A DNA stretch of 48,470 nucleotides from Acidobacteriaceae bacterium. Lineage in GTDB: Bacteria; Acidobacteriota; Terriglobia; Bryobacterales; Bryobacteraceae. The stretch lies in assembly GCA_019244055.1 (NCBI GenBank), contig JAFATG010000217.1:1-48470 (forward strand), given 5' to 3'. This document shows, piece by piece, positions 1 through 8,731 of this stretch. Every line of letters begins with the position of its first letter. The stretch's first letter is position 1. The position numbers and the translations under genes are program-made. A model generated the notes under the pieces. That model did not search any database and was not told the origin of the DNA. It saw only the letters and a program-made list of their open reading frames with translations.

Positions 1-2519
1 TAAGACGAGTTGCCGATGTGCTGCCGCTGAAAAATCGTCCCAAGCTCCGGGAACGTACGCAGGGACTGCAAATCACCCGGCCGCGGGTTCAAGTCTTCAC
101 CAGTCTCGGTATGCAGCGGAGTATTGAAGCGGCGGAACACTCCGAGGTTTGTACCTTTGGTTCCGACGTAGCTCGCTTCAAAGACGACGTGGCCTGGCAG
201 TTCGCGTTCGAAACCCGCATTCCACTGCTGTATGTAAGGCGTTGGTGCGTGCTGGTCCAGACCATAATAGCTTGGGAAACCCGTGCCGGCCGTTACCGGA
301 AATCCATTGCGGGTGGTCAATACAGGCAATCCGAGACCGCTTGTTTCGTTTATCTGCGTTTGTACTCCGTTCAGCACCAAATCGTATGCTTCAACGGCGA
401 TTTCAGGGTTGAAGTATATGCCATATCCGGCCCGAAAAACGGTATCCCCCCCCCGAGAAAACCAACCAGGGAGCCTCCACGCGAACCCGGCGCGAGGCGA
501 GAAATTCAAGCGATTTGGATCGGAGGCATCATGCACGGTGATGAGTTGAGGAGGCGCAGGAAGGGTGGAGTAATCGAGGTTAAGGAATTTATTTCGAGCC
601 TCAGTCAAAGGGGAATCGTATTCATACCGGAGACCAAGATTGATCGAGAGCCGGCTTGTTGCTTGCCAGTCGTGCTGCATGAACGCAGCGTAGTTAGTCT
701 GGCGCATATAGGCGAGAGGAGCGCCTACGGTACGCTCCGTTTCAATCGGATAACCTAGCAGAAAGTCGGCGAAGCCGTCTCCGCTGGCCGCGTCGGCGGG
801 ACTACTCGTGAAGGCGCCAGTGTAGTTGTATTGCCCGCGAATGTCTTGGCTTTGCTGATAATTGAGCTGGATATAAGTCCAATCAAAACCAACCTTCCAG
901 GTATGGCGGCCGCGAACGAGCGATAGAGCTTCCGAAAGACTCCACGTATTATCACGCTGGGTCTGAGGCAGAGTAGGATCATCGGTAACTGTTGCATAAT
1001 CGGTCACAAGGAAATAGGGAAGTCCGTAGGCAAATGGATCCGTCGGCGCATCTTCGATGCCTAACGCGGCTGCTTCATTCTGCTGAAAAGCACTAACAGG
1101 TAGATCGAACAGCCGGAGCCGGGTGAAGGCCGCGCGAAGCTCGTTCGTCCAGGTGGATCGGGCAAACGTGTGGCCCAACACCACCTGCTGTGCCAGCAGA
1201 CTCTCCGAAGTCGGTCTTAAAGGGAAATTTCCCGCCAAGTCGCCGCGCTCGCTATTCATGGTGTATCTGCCGAACAGCAGGCCAGCGTCGCGAAATTGGT
1301 GATCGATGCGAACGGATGCACTGTCGTTATGGTTAACGCTTGGAGTTGTATCGAGATAGTTGCTGGAGCTATTGCCGGGCCGATTGGGCAGTGGCTCGTA
1401 TTGCGCCAGGTAGTTCTTTGCGATGGGGTCGATCCGGTCAGCGGGAATTACGTTTCCTGGGAACGGCGTGCGCGCCCCAGTGACTGGGTCTAGCGTGAGC
1501 GGATCGTAAATGGTGTTGCCACCCTGAAAATCGCCGGACCTGACGGTGGCGTCGGGAACCAGTTGGACAGATGGCATTGCGGATTTTCCGCGCAGGCCTT
1601 CGTATGCGACGAAAAAGAACGTGGAGGGCACCGGCAACGGACCGCCCAGACTGCCTCCGAACTGATTACGGCGGAAGATCGGCGTGGGCAGTGTCGGATC
1701 ATCGAAGAAGCTAAGCGCGTCGGTGGCTTCATTTCGCAGAAACTCGAACGCGCTGCCGTGAAATTTCGTTGAACCCGATTTAGTAGCAATGTCAATTACA
1801 CCGCCTCCTGCCTGAGAAAATTCCGCCGCCGCGAGGGAAGACTGGACCCGGAACTGTTGCACTGAATCCAGGGGCGGAATGATGACCGTGCTGAAGGTAT
1901 TCCGATCCGTGTTGAGCGCGCCGTCCAGGATGTAGGCGTTCGTGGAAGGGCGCGCTCCGTTGATCGGCGCATTCAAGGCGACAGATCCGCGCGAGCCTTG
2001 CTGTACATCGTTATCCGAATCATGTGTGAAACCGCCGAGCTGGCGTGGAATAGCCCCTGGGCCCACCGTCACGAGTGAAATCACGTTTCGGCCATCTAAT
2101 GGAATCTCCGTAAGCGCGTGAGAGTCGAATAGGTACCCTTCCGAGTTGTCGTCGCTCTGCAGGGGTGACACGGAGGCATTCACTGTGACGGACTCGCGGG
2201 ACGATCCCAACTCCAGCTTGAAATCGAATCGTGCCTCTTGATTAATCTCAAGCGAGACGTTTGATGCGACAGACGTCCGAAACTTGTCTCGCTCGGCAGT
2301 CAGCGTGTATGTTCCGGGAGCCAGATCAAGGATGCGATACGAACCTGACTCATTGGTTACTGCGTTTCGGACGAACCCCGTGGCTGTTTCGAGCACGGTG
2401 ACGCGCACACCGGAAATAGGTGCGCCAGTTTGATCTTGTACTTGCCCGTAAAAAGTTCCGGAGGATATCTGTCCCAGCAAGAGAGAAGAGAATGCCAGGA
2501 AGAGAAGCGCGCATTTCAT
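1..2519 (-). CDS. TonB-dependent receptor with carboxypeptidase regulatory-like N-terminal domain (3' end cut by window)
   Basis: Reading the minus strand from the ATG at 2519 gives about 839 codons without a stop, running off the window. The protein starts with a signal peptide (MKCALLFLAFSSLLLGQ). A carboxypeptidase-regulatory/Ig-like domain follows (about residues 20-110, with the GSYRILDLAPGTYTL signature), then a plug-like segment (LDGRNV, NGARPSTNAYILDGA) and a long beta-barrel rich in aromatic strands. This is the Oar/CarbRD TonB-receptor architecture strongly expanded in Acidobacteriota, an outer-membrane protein presumed to bind or import large ligands. Its ATG overlaps the TGA of the upstream HprK-like gene (ATGA), so the two are translationally coupled. 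Substrate unknown; the missing C-terminus is outside the window. Confidence 0.9.
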   Translation of the reverse strand, partial: MKCALLFLAFSSLLLGQISSGTFYGQVQDQTGAPISGVRVTVLETATGFVRNAVTNESGSYRILDLAPGTYTLTAERDKFRTSVASNVSLEINQEARFDFKLELGSSRESVTVNASVSPLQSDDNSEGYLFDSHALTEIPLDGRNVISLVTVGPGAIPRQLGGFTHDSDNDVQQGSRGSVALNAPINGARPSTNAYILDGALNTDRNTFSTVIIPPLDSVQQFRVQSSLAAAEFSQAGGGVIDIATKSGSTKFHGSAFEFLRNEATDALSFFDDPTLPTPIFRRNQFGGSLGGPLPVPSTFFFVAYEGLRGKSAMPSVQLVPDATVRSGDFQGGNTIYDPLTLDPVTGARTPFPGNVIPADRIDPIAKNYLAQYEPLPNRPGNSSSNYLDTTPSVNHNDSASVRIDHQFRDAGLLFGRYTMNSERGDLAGNFPLRPTSESLLAQQVVLGHTFARSTWTNELRAAFTRLRLFDLPVSAFQQNEAAALGIEDAPTDPFAYGLPYFLVTDYATVTDDPTLPQTQRDNTWSLSEALSLVRGRHTWKVGFDWTYIQLNYQQSQDIRGQYNYTGAFTSSPADAASGDGFADFLLGYPIETERTVGAPLAYMRQTNYAAFMQHDWQATSRLSINLGLRYEYDSPLTEARNKFLNLDYSTLPAPPQLITVHDASDPNRLNFSPRAGFAWRLPGWFSRGGDTVFRAGYGIYFNPEIAVEAYDLVLNGVQTQINETSGLGLPVLTTRNGFPVTAGTGFPSYYGLDQHAPTPYIQQWNAGFERELPGHVVFEASYVGTKGTNLGVFRRFNTPLHTETGEDLNPRPGDLQSLRTFPELGTIFQRQHIGNSS

Positions 2520-3511
2520 GGTTTACCTCGACGGACAGTCTGCTCCAGAAGGTCGATAGCTGGATCGAACGCTTTGTATGTCAGCTCTAAGAGTTGGGCA
2601 TCGAGCAGCCGCTCGACAGCTTCCAGCCTTTCCTCGTTTGTGGACAACTCGGTTGGCCAGACGTTCTTCTGAAAAAGACGGCGCAAGGATTCGTCGCGGG
2701 CTACCGGAGTAAGGTGCGGTGGATCGACCTCGTCTTTTTGGCGGTTGAGGAAAACGACATAATCGATTCTGCATTGGGTAGTCGTCTTGCCGGCCCGCAA
2801 CTGCTCGGTTGTGATCTCAACCGTTGGTTTTCCGTTCCGAAGCTTTGCATGGCCTTGCAACTCCGGAAAGAGAACAGAGGCGCTGGGCCGAAAACGAAAG
2901 CTCTGCGGATTCCCGACAACGACGCGGCCTGGCCGGCGCCGCAAGAGTGAGCTGCCATCGTCGGAGATATACGTCCAACCGCGCCGCATACAGGCGTAAG
3001 CGAGCGACGACTTGCCGACGCCGGACGGTCCCACTAAGAGGACCCCGTGATCCTCTATCGCCACGCAGGCGGCATGAACCGCGACCAGATGCCGGTTATC
3101 AAGAAGCATGCAGACCATCGACTCCAAGAAGTAAAACCGGAAGTAGTCTCTCTTGGCTACCGTCCCGGGCGCGACACAAGCGAACCCAAAACCATTTGCA
3201 AGATCACAGCAACCAAAGTTATGCGCATCCGCCACAAGGGTGAGCAAAGTTCCCTGTGCCCGATATATGGGTGGCGGCGGGCGCCGCCTTGCCAGAAAAT
3301 CCGACACCAGAAAGCGCACCTCGATTGGGGAATCGCGAAAGTGCTGTTCAAAGCGTCCCCAGCTCTGCTCCGCCAGTCTCACCACAACTGAATCATTCGA
3401 TTTTATTTGCACCGGAAACCCGAACGGAAATAAGACGTGCTGGAAGGGCATCGGCACATATGCTTTGAGTGGATCGGCTACCTCGACCCCGATATCCCCG
3501 TACTTTGTAAT
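2516..3511 (-). CDS. HPr kinase-like (HprK-related) P-loop kinase
   Basis: The C-terminal half shows a P-loop GPSGVGKSS followed about 14 residues later by an SDD motif, the layout of HPr kinase/phosphorylase catalytic domains. The N-terminal part (FPFGFPVQI) resembles HprK-related kinases found away from PTS genes, so the substrate need not be HPr. The open frame extends to a TTG at 3616 with an ATG at 3574, but neither has a ribosome site. A strong GAGGAGGAA lies seven bases before an ATT codon at 3511, exactly where recognisable homology begins, so I place the start there tentatively. The gene ends in an ATGA overlap with the TonB receptor. A TGTAAA-type direct repeat lies upstream at 3716-3732. 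Family call confident; start and substrate uncertain. Confidence 0.8.
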   Translation of the reverse strand: MTKYGDIGVEVADPLKAYVPMPFQHVLFPFGFPVQIKSNDSVVVRLAEQSWGRFEQHFRDSPIEVRFLVSDFLARRRPPPPIYRAQGTLLTLVADAHNFGCCDLANGFGFACVAPGTVAKRDYFRFYFLESMVCMLLDNRHLVAVHAACVAIEDHGVLLVGPSGVGKSSLAYACMRRGWTYISDDGSSLLRRRPGRVVVGNPQSFRFRPSASVLFPELQGHAKLRNGKPTVEITTEQLRAGKTTTQCRIDYVVFLNRQKDEVDPPHLTPVARDESLRRLFQKNVWPTELSTNEERLEAVERLLDAQLLELTYKAFDPAIDLLEQTVRRGKP

Positions 3512-3523
3512 GCGTTCCTCCTC
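3509..3523 (-). promoter_or_regulatory. Strong Shine-Dalgarno facing an ATT codon in the HprK-like gene
   Basis: On the minus strand, GAGGAGGAA is followed by CGC and then ATT ACA AAG in frame with the kinase. No ATG, GTG or TTG lies at proper spacing. Either ATT (AUU) is the true start, as in infC, or a G-to-T change or error hit an original ATG, or the match is chance in a run of glutamate codons. Confidence 0.4.
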
Positions 3524-3715
3524 TAGAGCGCGGGTGCGCTTTTGAGACGCTGCAGGTATCACGTACCGGAGCATACCCGTGCAACCAACATCGAAATGCA
3601 AAGAAGTAGGAAACAAGTTGTAAAATCCGCGAGGGCCTCAACAAAACCTGCACTTTAGCCACGGAACCTGATTGAATTTGGTAAGAGCTGCTGAAGGCTT
3701 TCACGACCGACAACG

Positions 3716-3732
3716 TTTACTAAAGATTTACA
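3716..3732 (-). promoter_or_regulatory. TGTAAA-N5-AGTAAA direct repeat (regulon motif, copy a)
   Basis: The minus strand reads TGTAAA-TCTTT-AGTAAA, two half-sites 11 bp apart. It lies in the divergent gap between the HprK-like gene (minus) and the propeller/phosphoesterase gene (plus). The half-site nearest 3732 is also part of an inverted repeat TTACA-N7-TGTAA (3728-3744). Confidence 0.6.
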
Positions 3733-3776
3733 GCGCTATTGTAATCTCAAACGGCGCCAGAAAGGAAACTCAAAAC

Positions 3777-5479
3777 GTGGAGCAGTCCTCCTCCCTCGGG
3801 GCGCAACCCAACGCGTTGCGCCTTTTTTTTTCTTACTGCTTGTCGTAAACGGCGGTTTGACTGCAGACCGAACTGAGGTTTTGCCGCAGGGCTGGCGAGT
3901 TACTCCCGTCGGACACCAGGTACATTTGTTGGGAGATTTTCCATCGCGGATCATTCTGACAAAGGATGGAACCCGGCTTCTCGTTCTTACCTCCGGCTTT
4001 CACCACCAAGGTGTAGCGATCATCAGCACTGACCCCGCGGCGGTTGCTTCGAGCTCGAATTTCGGGAAGGCATACGGAGACATGACGCTTGACAAGGACT
4101 CCGCACGACTGTTCGTGACTGCCGGCGGCGTGGTAAATGCACCCACTTTCCTCGGGACACTGTTTCAGCAAAAGGAGGAACTTTCTTCGACTGATTTTGA
4201 TGCCGCAATACTGAGAGGAACGGTCGTACAAAGCCGGCTCTCACTGCAACCGCCGATCAGAATTTCCGGATTGGCCCCGAAAGACCAATACATTACCGGA
4301 GTTGCGATAGGGCACGATGGATCCCTGTTTGTTGTCAATATCAACAACGACGAAGTCTACCGGCTGTTACCTCCGACTTACACGGTCGGGGCTCGAGCAA
4401 CATCGGGATACGGCCCTTATCGCGCTGCGCTGTCCTCGGACGGGAGTGTCCTCGCCGTCACGAATTGGGGTGATGAATCGGTAACGCTCTTCAGGGCTGC
4501 CAGTTTAACACCGCTCGCCACGGTTCGAACCGGCTCCCATCCCAATGATCTTGCCTTTGGGCCCGATGGACGCCTATTTGTGGCAAATGCGGGCTCGAAT
4601 AGCGTCAGCATCATTGAAGGCCGTCAATTAACCGAAACAATCAAGACGTCAATTCATGCTCTAGATCCGGTTGGGTCTACACCGGATGCGGTTGCCGTCG
4701 ATCCGGCCGGGAAGCGATTGTATGTAGCAAACGCCGATAACAATGACATCGCTGTTGTAGATATTGCGCACCGGGGGGCGTCAGAGGTGGAGGGCTTTAT
4801 ACCAACCGGCTGGTATCCGTCAGCGCTCGCAGTTTCTCCGAACGGCAAAACGCTGTACGTTGGAATCGCTAAGGGACTCCGTTCACGGGCTAATGTTCCA
4901 GTGCTGGGCGCTGCACCACGCCGCGTGCTTGATCCCCGGAATCCTTTTGACTTCGTCGCCGATACGCTCACCGGCTATGTCTCGATTGTGGACGTGCCGA
5001 ATGAGCAAACGTTGCGTCGATGGACACAGGACGTAATTCATAACTTCCCGACACCGAACTTGTCCGGTGACCGCGCCGCCCACGCTGAACAAGTGCGAAA
5101 GGAAGTCTTTCCTAAAATCCGGCACGTGCTGTACATCATTCGGGAGAATCGCACCTATGATCAGGTGCTTGGAGATTTGGGTAAAGGAAACGGCGATGCG
5201 ACGCTGACATTATTTGGCAAGCAAGTTACTCCCAACGCGCACCGAATGGCGAATACCTGGGTACTATTCGACAACCTTTTTGTAAACGGCGAGGTCTCGG
5301 AAAACGGCCATCAATGGAGTGATGCCGCGTATGCAACGGACTTCACGTCCCAAGCTTGGTTGCAAAGCTATAGCGGGCGTCCCGAACCAAAGCTACCGAA
5401 AGCGAATTGGGCGCTGACGAGCGACTGCGTTCTTCCCCCGGTGGATATTTGTGGGACAACTGCGCGCGTAACGGGGTGA
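3777..5479 (+). CDS. YncE/YVTN beta-propeller part of a split propeller-phosphoesterase protein (frameshifted)
   Basis: The clean frame begins at a TTG (3857), but the same frame upstream encodes a hydrophobic FFFLLLVVNGGLTA stretch without a start codon. A GTG at 3777 with an AAAGGA ribosome site at 3761-3766 opens another frame. Joining the two by a one-base shift in the T9 run (3823-3831) gives a normal signal peptide ending near LTAD. The body contains YVTN/YncE-type repeats (PDAVAVDPAGKRLYVANA and similar) and then enters the start of a phosphoesterase domain (RENRTYDQVLG). The frame drifts into non-homologous sequence after about 5405 and stops at 5479, while homology continues in the next ORF. 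Known proteins of this type are single bifunctional YncE/alkaline-phosphatase-superfamily proteins exported to the periplasm. Pseudogene, phase-variable gene or assembly error cannot be told apart here. Confidence 0.75.
3823..3831 (+). other. T9 homopolymer at a frameshift point
   Basis: Nine consecutive T sit inside the predicted signal-peptide coding region. A one-base change here would join the GTG start with its ribosome site (3777) to the propeller frame. Runs of this length are prone to replication slippage, transcriptional slippage and sequencing error. Confidence 0.55.
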
Positions 5480-6270
5480 GCTTTCGCAGTTATGGGGAGT
5501 TTGCCTATTTTCATTCAGGGCCGGATCAGGGACCGCGATTTGTCGCTAAAGGTCTCGAGGGGCACGCCAGTTTGGAATGGTTGAAAGTCGCATCCGCAGG
5601 CTGGACTGACGTAACGAAGGGTCGTGATCCAGATCTGGCGCGAATCTTTATAAGCGAATTGCGGGAGGCGGAGCGAACGGGAAACTGGCCCCGATTCATG
5701 GTCATGTCGCTTGGGGAGGATCACACGCATGCGCTACGACCCGGTCACTACACACCCGTTGCGATGGTCGCGTCGAATGATCAGGCCTTGGGCGAGATCG
5801 TCGAAGCAGTATCCCATTCCCGATTCTGGCCGCAAACAGCAATCTTTGTTATTGAAGATGATGCGCAAGACGGGCCGGATCACGTCGATTGCCGTAGGAC
5901 AGTTGGGCTCGCCATCTCGCCCTACGTCGAGCGAGGAATTGTAGACAGCACCTTTTACACAACAGCTTCCATGATTCACACTATGGAGTTGATTCTTGGC
6001 TTGCCTACGATGACGCAGTTCGATCGTGCCGCCACCCCAATGTACGCGGCGTTTGCGGCGACCCCAGACGCCACGCCCTACGGTAATTCCTCTCCGCAGA
6101 CTGATTTGTTGGCGAAAAATCCCGCCAACGGGCCTGGAGCCAAAGCTTCCTTGCGCCTGGATCTGTCGGCTTATGATCGGGCAGACCCGCATGAGATGAA
6201 TCGAATCCTTTGGAGTGCGCTGAAGCCCGGTGTTCCCCTCCCCGCACCGGTGAGAAGCGAATCCTTTTAA
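5407..6270 (+). CDS. Phosphoesterase (alkaline phosphatase superfamily) part of the split propeller-phosphoesterase protein
   Basis: This frame takes over directly from the propeller ORF: SSPGGYLWDN and FRSYGEF are the continuation expected after the RENRTYDQ motif of PF04185-type phosphoesterases. Further motifs are SLGEDHTHA and the metal-site-like VIEDDAQDGPDHVD, ending in a short conserved tail. The shift from the upstream frame is near 5400-5412 and again needs one missing base. The apparent TTG start at 5407 has no ribosome site, so this is the 3' half of one gene, not an independent gene. Its TAA (6268-6270) abuts the stop of the converging Wzi-like gene with no bases between, leaving no room for a terminator. 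Confidence 0.75.
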   Translation: MGADERLRSSPGGYLWDNCARNGVSFRSYGEFAYFHSGPDQGPRFVAKGLEGHASLEWLKVASAGWTDVTKGRDPDLARIFISELREAERTGNWPRFMVMSLGEDHTHALRPGHYTPVAMVASNDQALGEIVEAVSHSRFWPQTAIFVIEDDAQDGPDHVDCRRTVGLAISPYVERGIVDSTFYTTASMIHTMELILGLPTMTQFDRAATPMYAAFAATPDATPYGNSSPQTDLLAKNPANGPGAKASLRLDLSAYDRADPHEMNRILWSALKPGVPLPAPVRSESF

Positions 6271-7971
6271 TCAGCGCTGCAGCTTCCAATCATTTGGCGA
6301 GAACGTCACCTGTATTCCGGCGGTGATATTGCGTTGTGGATTCCCCAAAATTGGAATGTTGTATCGCTCGTACTGGCCGAACGCCGTGACCATCCACTCG
6401 GGGTGTACCTGCCATTGGGCAGTTAGAGACAGATCTGTTTGAGTGCCGCCGCCCGGAAGGAAATTACTTCCCGTCTTGGTTTGACGCCAGGAGGCGGTCA
6501 GTTTATTTTTCGCGGACGCCCAGTAGGTCATTGAAGTGATATAAGCACGCGCATCGCGTCCCACCCAGCTTCCAATGAGGTTCTTGTCATTGGTGTAGGC
6601 ATCGTGATACTCGTCGTTCCAATAAAAGAAACCCCCTCCATGATCCAGGGGGTACAGCCAGGTAGAATACGTCTCCAGCCGAAAATCAAGCTTTCGCAGA
6701 CCGGGCAGTTGGGTTAAATAAATGCCAGGTCCCCAGGCCGAGCGGCGGGGAGCATCTAGCGGATTCGGTTCGTCATCTGCCAGGGAATCGGAATAGATAG
6801 TTACGTAGCGTCGGAGTTTCGGGAGATGCCAGGTGAAATCAAAGCCGCTGCGGCGGTCGCCTGGATCGGCATGACCGAAGGTCGCACTTGGAGCCGCGGT
6901 CACGCTGAAGAGGCTTGCTGCAAGACTGCCGATCGTCAAAGGATGGCCCTCGCCTCCGAAGATGGCACTTCGAGTGAACCCCAATTCAAAATCTGGCGTG
7001 AGCTGAAGAGTAATTTTTTGAGCGTTTATGAACGGCTTGGGCGGAAACTCGTGCCCGCTGAGGCGTCCAACCAGGAATTGGGTTCGAATGCGGCCTAGAA
7101 ATCGGAACGGACCGGGCAACACAATGGGCATCGTCTGAGCCGCCCGGATCATATATATGGGTTCGGCGTTATTGCTGAAGTGGAAGGCGCTATCTTGTCC
7201 GGGCCCCCACCAAATGCTCTCCTTGCCGACGGTCACATTGAAAACGCTTAGCTGGGCGCCCACGTACATCTCCAACGGGTCGAACCGGCTCACACCCGAT
7301 ACCGGCGATGGCGGCCGAACGGGTGTTTGGTCCACTCCGGCGATAAAGTTCCGGACTTCGGCGCTATACGCGGCGCCGGTTCCGGCCTGCTGATATTCGC
7401 CGCGGAAGTAACCCGAGAACCGGCCCCAGTTGCCATAGGCCGAAATTCCGTTCACCGAGTTCCCGCCGTGCTCGTAGGGCCGACCGTAATCATCCACGAT
7501 CGTCTGCCCAAAGTGGTAACCGTCGCGAAGAGGCGTTCCTGAAATTTGTGTGCTTCGCGTGTAAAGAGATTCGACGCGAAGGACGTCAGCAGTATCAGTT
7601 TCTCGGGAAAACTCAGTTTTCAGCGCATCGATAAGGCGTAGCGCCTCTGCGTTCAGTGCGCCAGCCGAGCGCTTTGTAGAACGCCGTGACGCAATGTCTT
7701 CGGCCTCCTCGAGCAGCATGAGGCACTCGGCGCGGGTCCAGGGAGCAGCCAAGCGCTCCTCGTCGGGAGCATAGCCCATCGCTGCAAGCCTCCGAAAAAC
7801 GGAGTAGGTCCAGCTATCGAGAGGAACGTAGGCGGAGCCTCGTGCTGATTCGGAATGAGGTCGTTCTGCTGCGACGCTCAAATGTGCGAAGGTACTCACA
7901 AGCGAGCACGCCGAGAGCAGGAGTATCGAGAATCGCCTAATTAGACGAAAGAAAATAAGGGACGTGTTCAC
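6271..7971 (-). CDS. Wzi-like capsule/exopolysaccharide assembly outer-membrane barrel
   Basis: The protein has an N-terminal signal sequence (basic RLIRR, then ILLLSACSLVSTFAHLSVAA), an alpha-helical YVPLDSWTY...RLAAMGY segment, and a long beta-barrel with VGKESIWWGPGQDS, ITLQLTPDFELGFTRS and a closing barrel strand. This matches the capsule assembly protein Wzi family (PF14052), outer-membrane barrels that anchor surface polysaccharide. The open frame reaches 8112, but the region above the signal peptide contains the regulatory repeats at 8038-8054 and 8104-8120. I therefore choose the GTG at 7971; an ATG at 8031 is the alternative, and neither has a clear ribosome site. It fits the polysaccharide export genes downstream on the plus strand. 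Confidence 0.82.
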   Translation of the reverse strand: MNTSLIFFRLIRRFSILLLSACSLVSTFAHLSVAAERPHSESARGSAYVPLDSWTYSVFRRLAAMGYAPDEERLAAPWTRAECLMLLEEAEDIASRRSTKRSAGALNAEALRLIDALKTEFSRETDTADVLRVESLYTRSTQISGTPLRDGYHFGQTIVDDYGRPYEHGGNSVNGISAYGNWGRFSGYFRGEYQQAGTGAAYSAEVRNFIAGVDQTPVRPPSPVSGVSRFDPLEMYVGAQLSVFNVTVGKESIWWGPGQDSAFHFSNNAEPIYMIRAAQTMPIVLPGPFRFLGRIRTQFLVGRLSGHEFPPKPFINAQKITLQLTPDFELGFTRSAIFGGEGHPLTIGSLAASLFSVTAAPSATFGHADPGDRRSGFDFTWHLPKLRRYVTIYSDSLADDEPNPLDAPRRSAWGPGIYLTQLPGLRKLDFRLETYSTWLYPLDHGGGFFYWNDEYHDAYTNDKNLIGSWVGRDARAYITSMTYWASAKNKLTASWRQTKTGSNFLPGGGTQTDLSLTAQWQVHPEWMVTAFGQYERYNIPILGNPQRNITAGIQVTFSPNDWKLQR

Positions 7972-8037
7972 CGATAAGTCTGGGTCCTGACAGCAACCAT
8001 ATGGTGCCGCAAATGTGAGCTGGAGCGGCATAAACGC

Positions 8038-8054
8038 TGTAAAAGGTTTGTAAA
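8038..8054 (+). promoter_or_regulatory. TGTAAA-N5-TGTAAA direct repeat (regulon motif, copy b)
   Basis: Perfect pair TGTAAA-AGGTT-TGTAAA in the divergent region between the Wzi-like gene (minus) and the Rieske/cytochrome b genes (plus). Half-sites are 11 bp apart, about one helical turn, as expected for a protein dimer binding one DNA face. Confidence 0.65.
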
Positions 8055-8103
8055 TACAGCCGAGCGGCTGACCTGCTTTCTCCAGTTCACGGCCGATTCG
8101 GAA

Positions 8104-8120
8104 CTTACCCAACTTTTACA
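8104..8120 (-). promoter_or_regulatory. TGTAAA-N5-GGTAAG direct repeat (regulon motif, copy c)
   Basis: The minus strand reads TGTAAA-AGTTG-GGTAAG, the same 11-bp period as copy b and in opposite orientation, 49 bp further on in the same divergent region. The second half-site is degenerate, so this copy is weaker. Confidence 0.45.
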
Positions 8121-8212
8121 GCTCCATAACGTGTTATCTGCAAATCATGACTTAGTATCGAATCGGCGGGGTAAGTGGGTGGTTGTGGTTATTTGCTCGA
8201 AAGAGGACAACT

Positions 8213-8731
8213 ATGAGTGATGCGGAATCAACCAGACAAACTGGCTTGAACATCAAACGGCGGCAATTCTTAAACGGAATCGTTTGGGGACTAGGATCTC
8301 TGATCTTTGGAGCCCTAAGCGGATCGGCCGGAGCCTACCTACTTGCGGGGGCTGGCAAGGAACACCGCGAGGAGTGGACCGATGCCGGCGATTTGCCCGA
8401 ACTGCGCCCCGGAGTGCCTCAAGAGATCACATTTGAGCAAAGCCGCGTAGACGGCTGGAAAGTGCGGAACGAAAAAGCCAGTGCCTGGGTGGTCTTGGAC
8501 AACAACGGAAGTTTGGCGGCATTTTCGCCACTCTGCACCCATCTTGGCTGCGCATATCAATGGTCTGCTCAGCAAAAGCAATTCTCTTGCCCTTGTCACG
8601 GATCGAAATTTAGCGTAACCGGAGCGGTGATTTCCGGTCCCGCTGCTCGATCGCTCGACCGCTATCCGACGAAACTCGAAGGCAGCAGAGTCTGGCTTGG
8701 GCCTGTACAGGTGTCCCGAGCCTCTGACTAG
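8213..8731 (+). CDS. qcrA: Rieske iron-sulfur subunit of a quinol-cytochrome c reductase
   Basis: A 172-residue protein with a twin-arginine-like KRRQFLNG motif (residues 15-22) and one N-terminal membrane helix, followed by a Rieske domain. Ligands are visible as C108-T-H110-L-G-C113 and C126-P-C128-H129-G-S. C108, H110, C126 and H129 bind the 2Fe-2S cluster; C113 and C128 form the usual disulfide. It takes electrons from quinol at the Qo site of the cytochrome b encoded next. I chose the ATG at 8213 because AGAGG lies seven bases upstream; an in-frame start at 8183 lacks one. The stop codon is directly followed by the cytochrome b ATG, so the two form an operon. Confidence 0.93.
   Translation: MSDAESTRQTGLNIKRRQFLNGIVWGLGSLIFGALSGSAGAYLLAGAGKEHREEWTDAGDLPELRPGVPQEITFEQSRVDGWKVRNEKASAWVVLDNNGSLAAFSPLCTHLGCAYQWSAQQKQFSCPCHGSKFSVTGAVISGPAARSLDRYPTKLEGSRVWLGPVQVSRASD

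Noticed and set aside
18-758. 246-aa plus-strand ORF
   Set aside because: It lies wholly opposite the TonB receptor barrel, whose minus frame is open for about 839 codons with clear homology.
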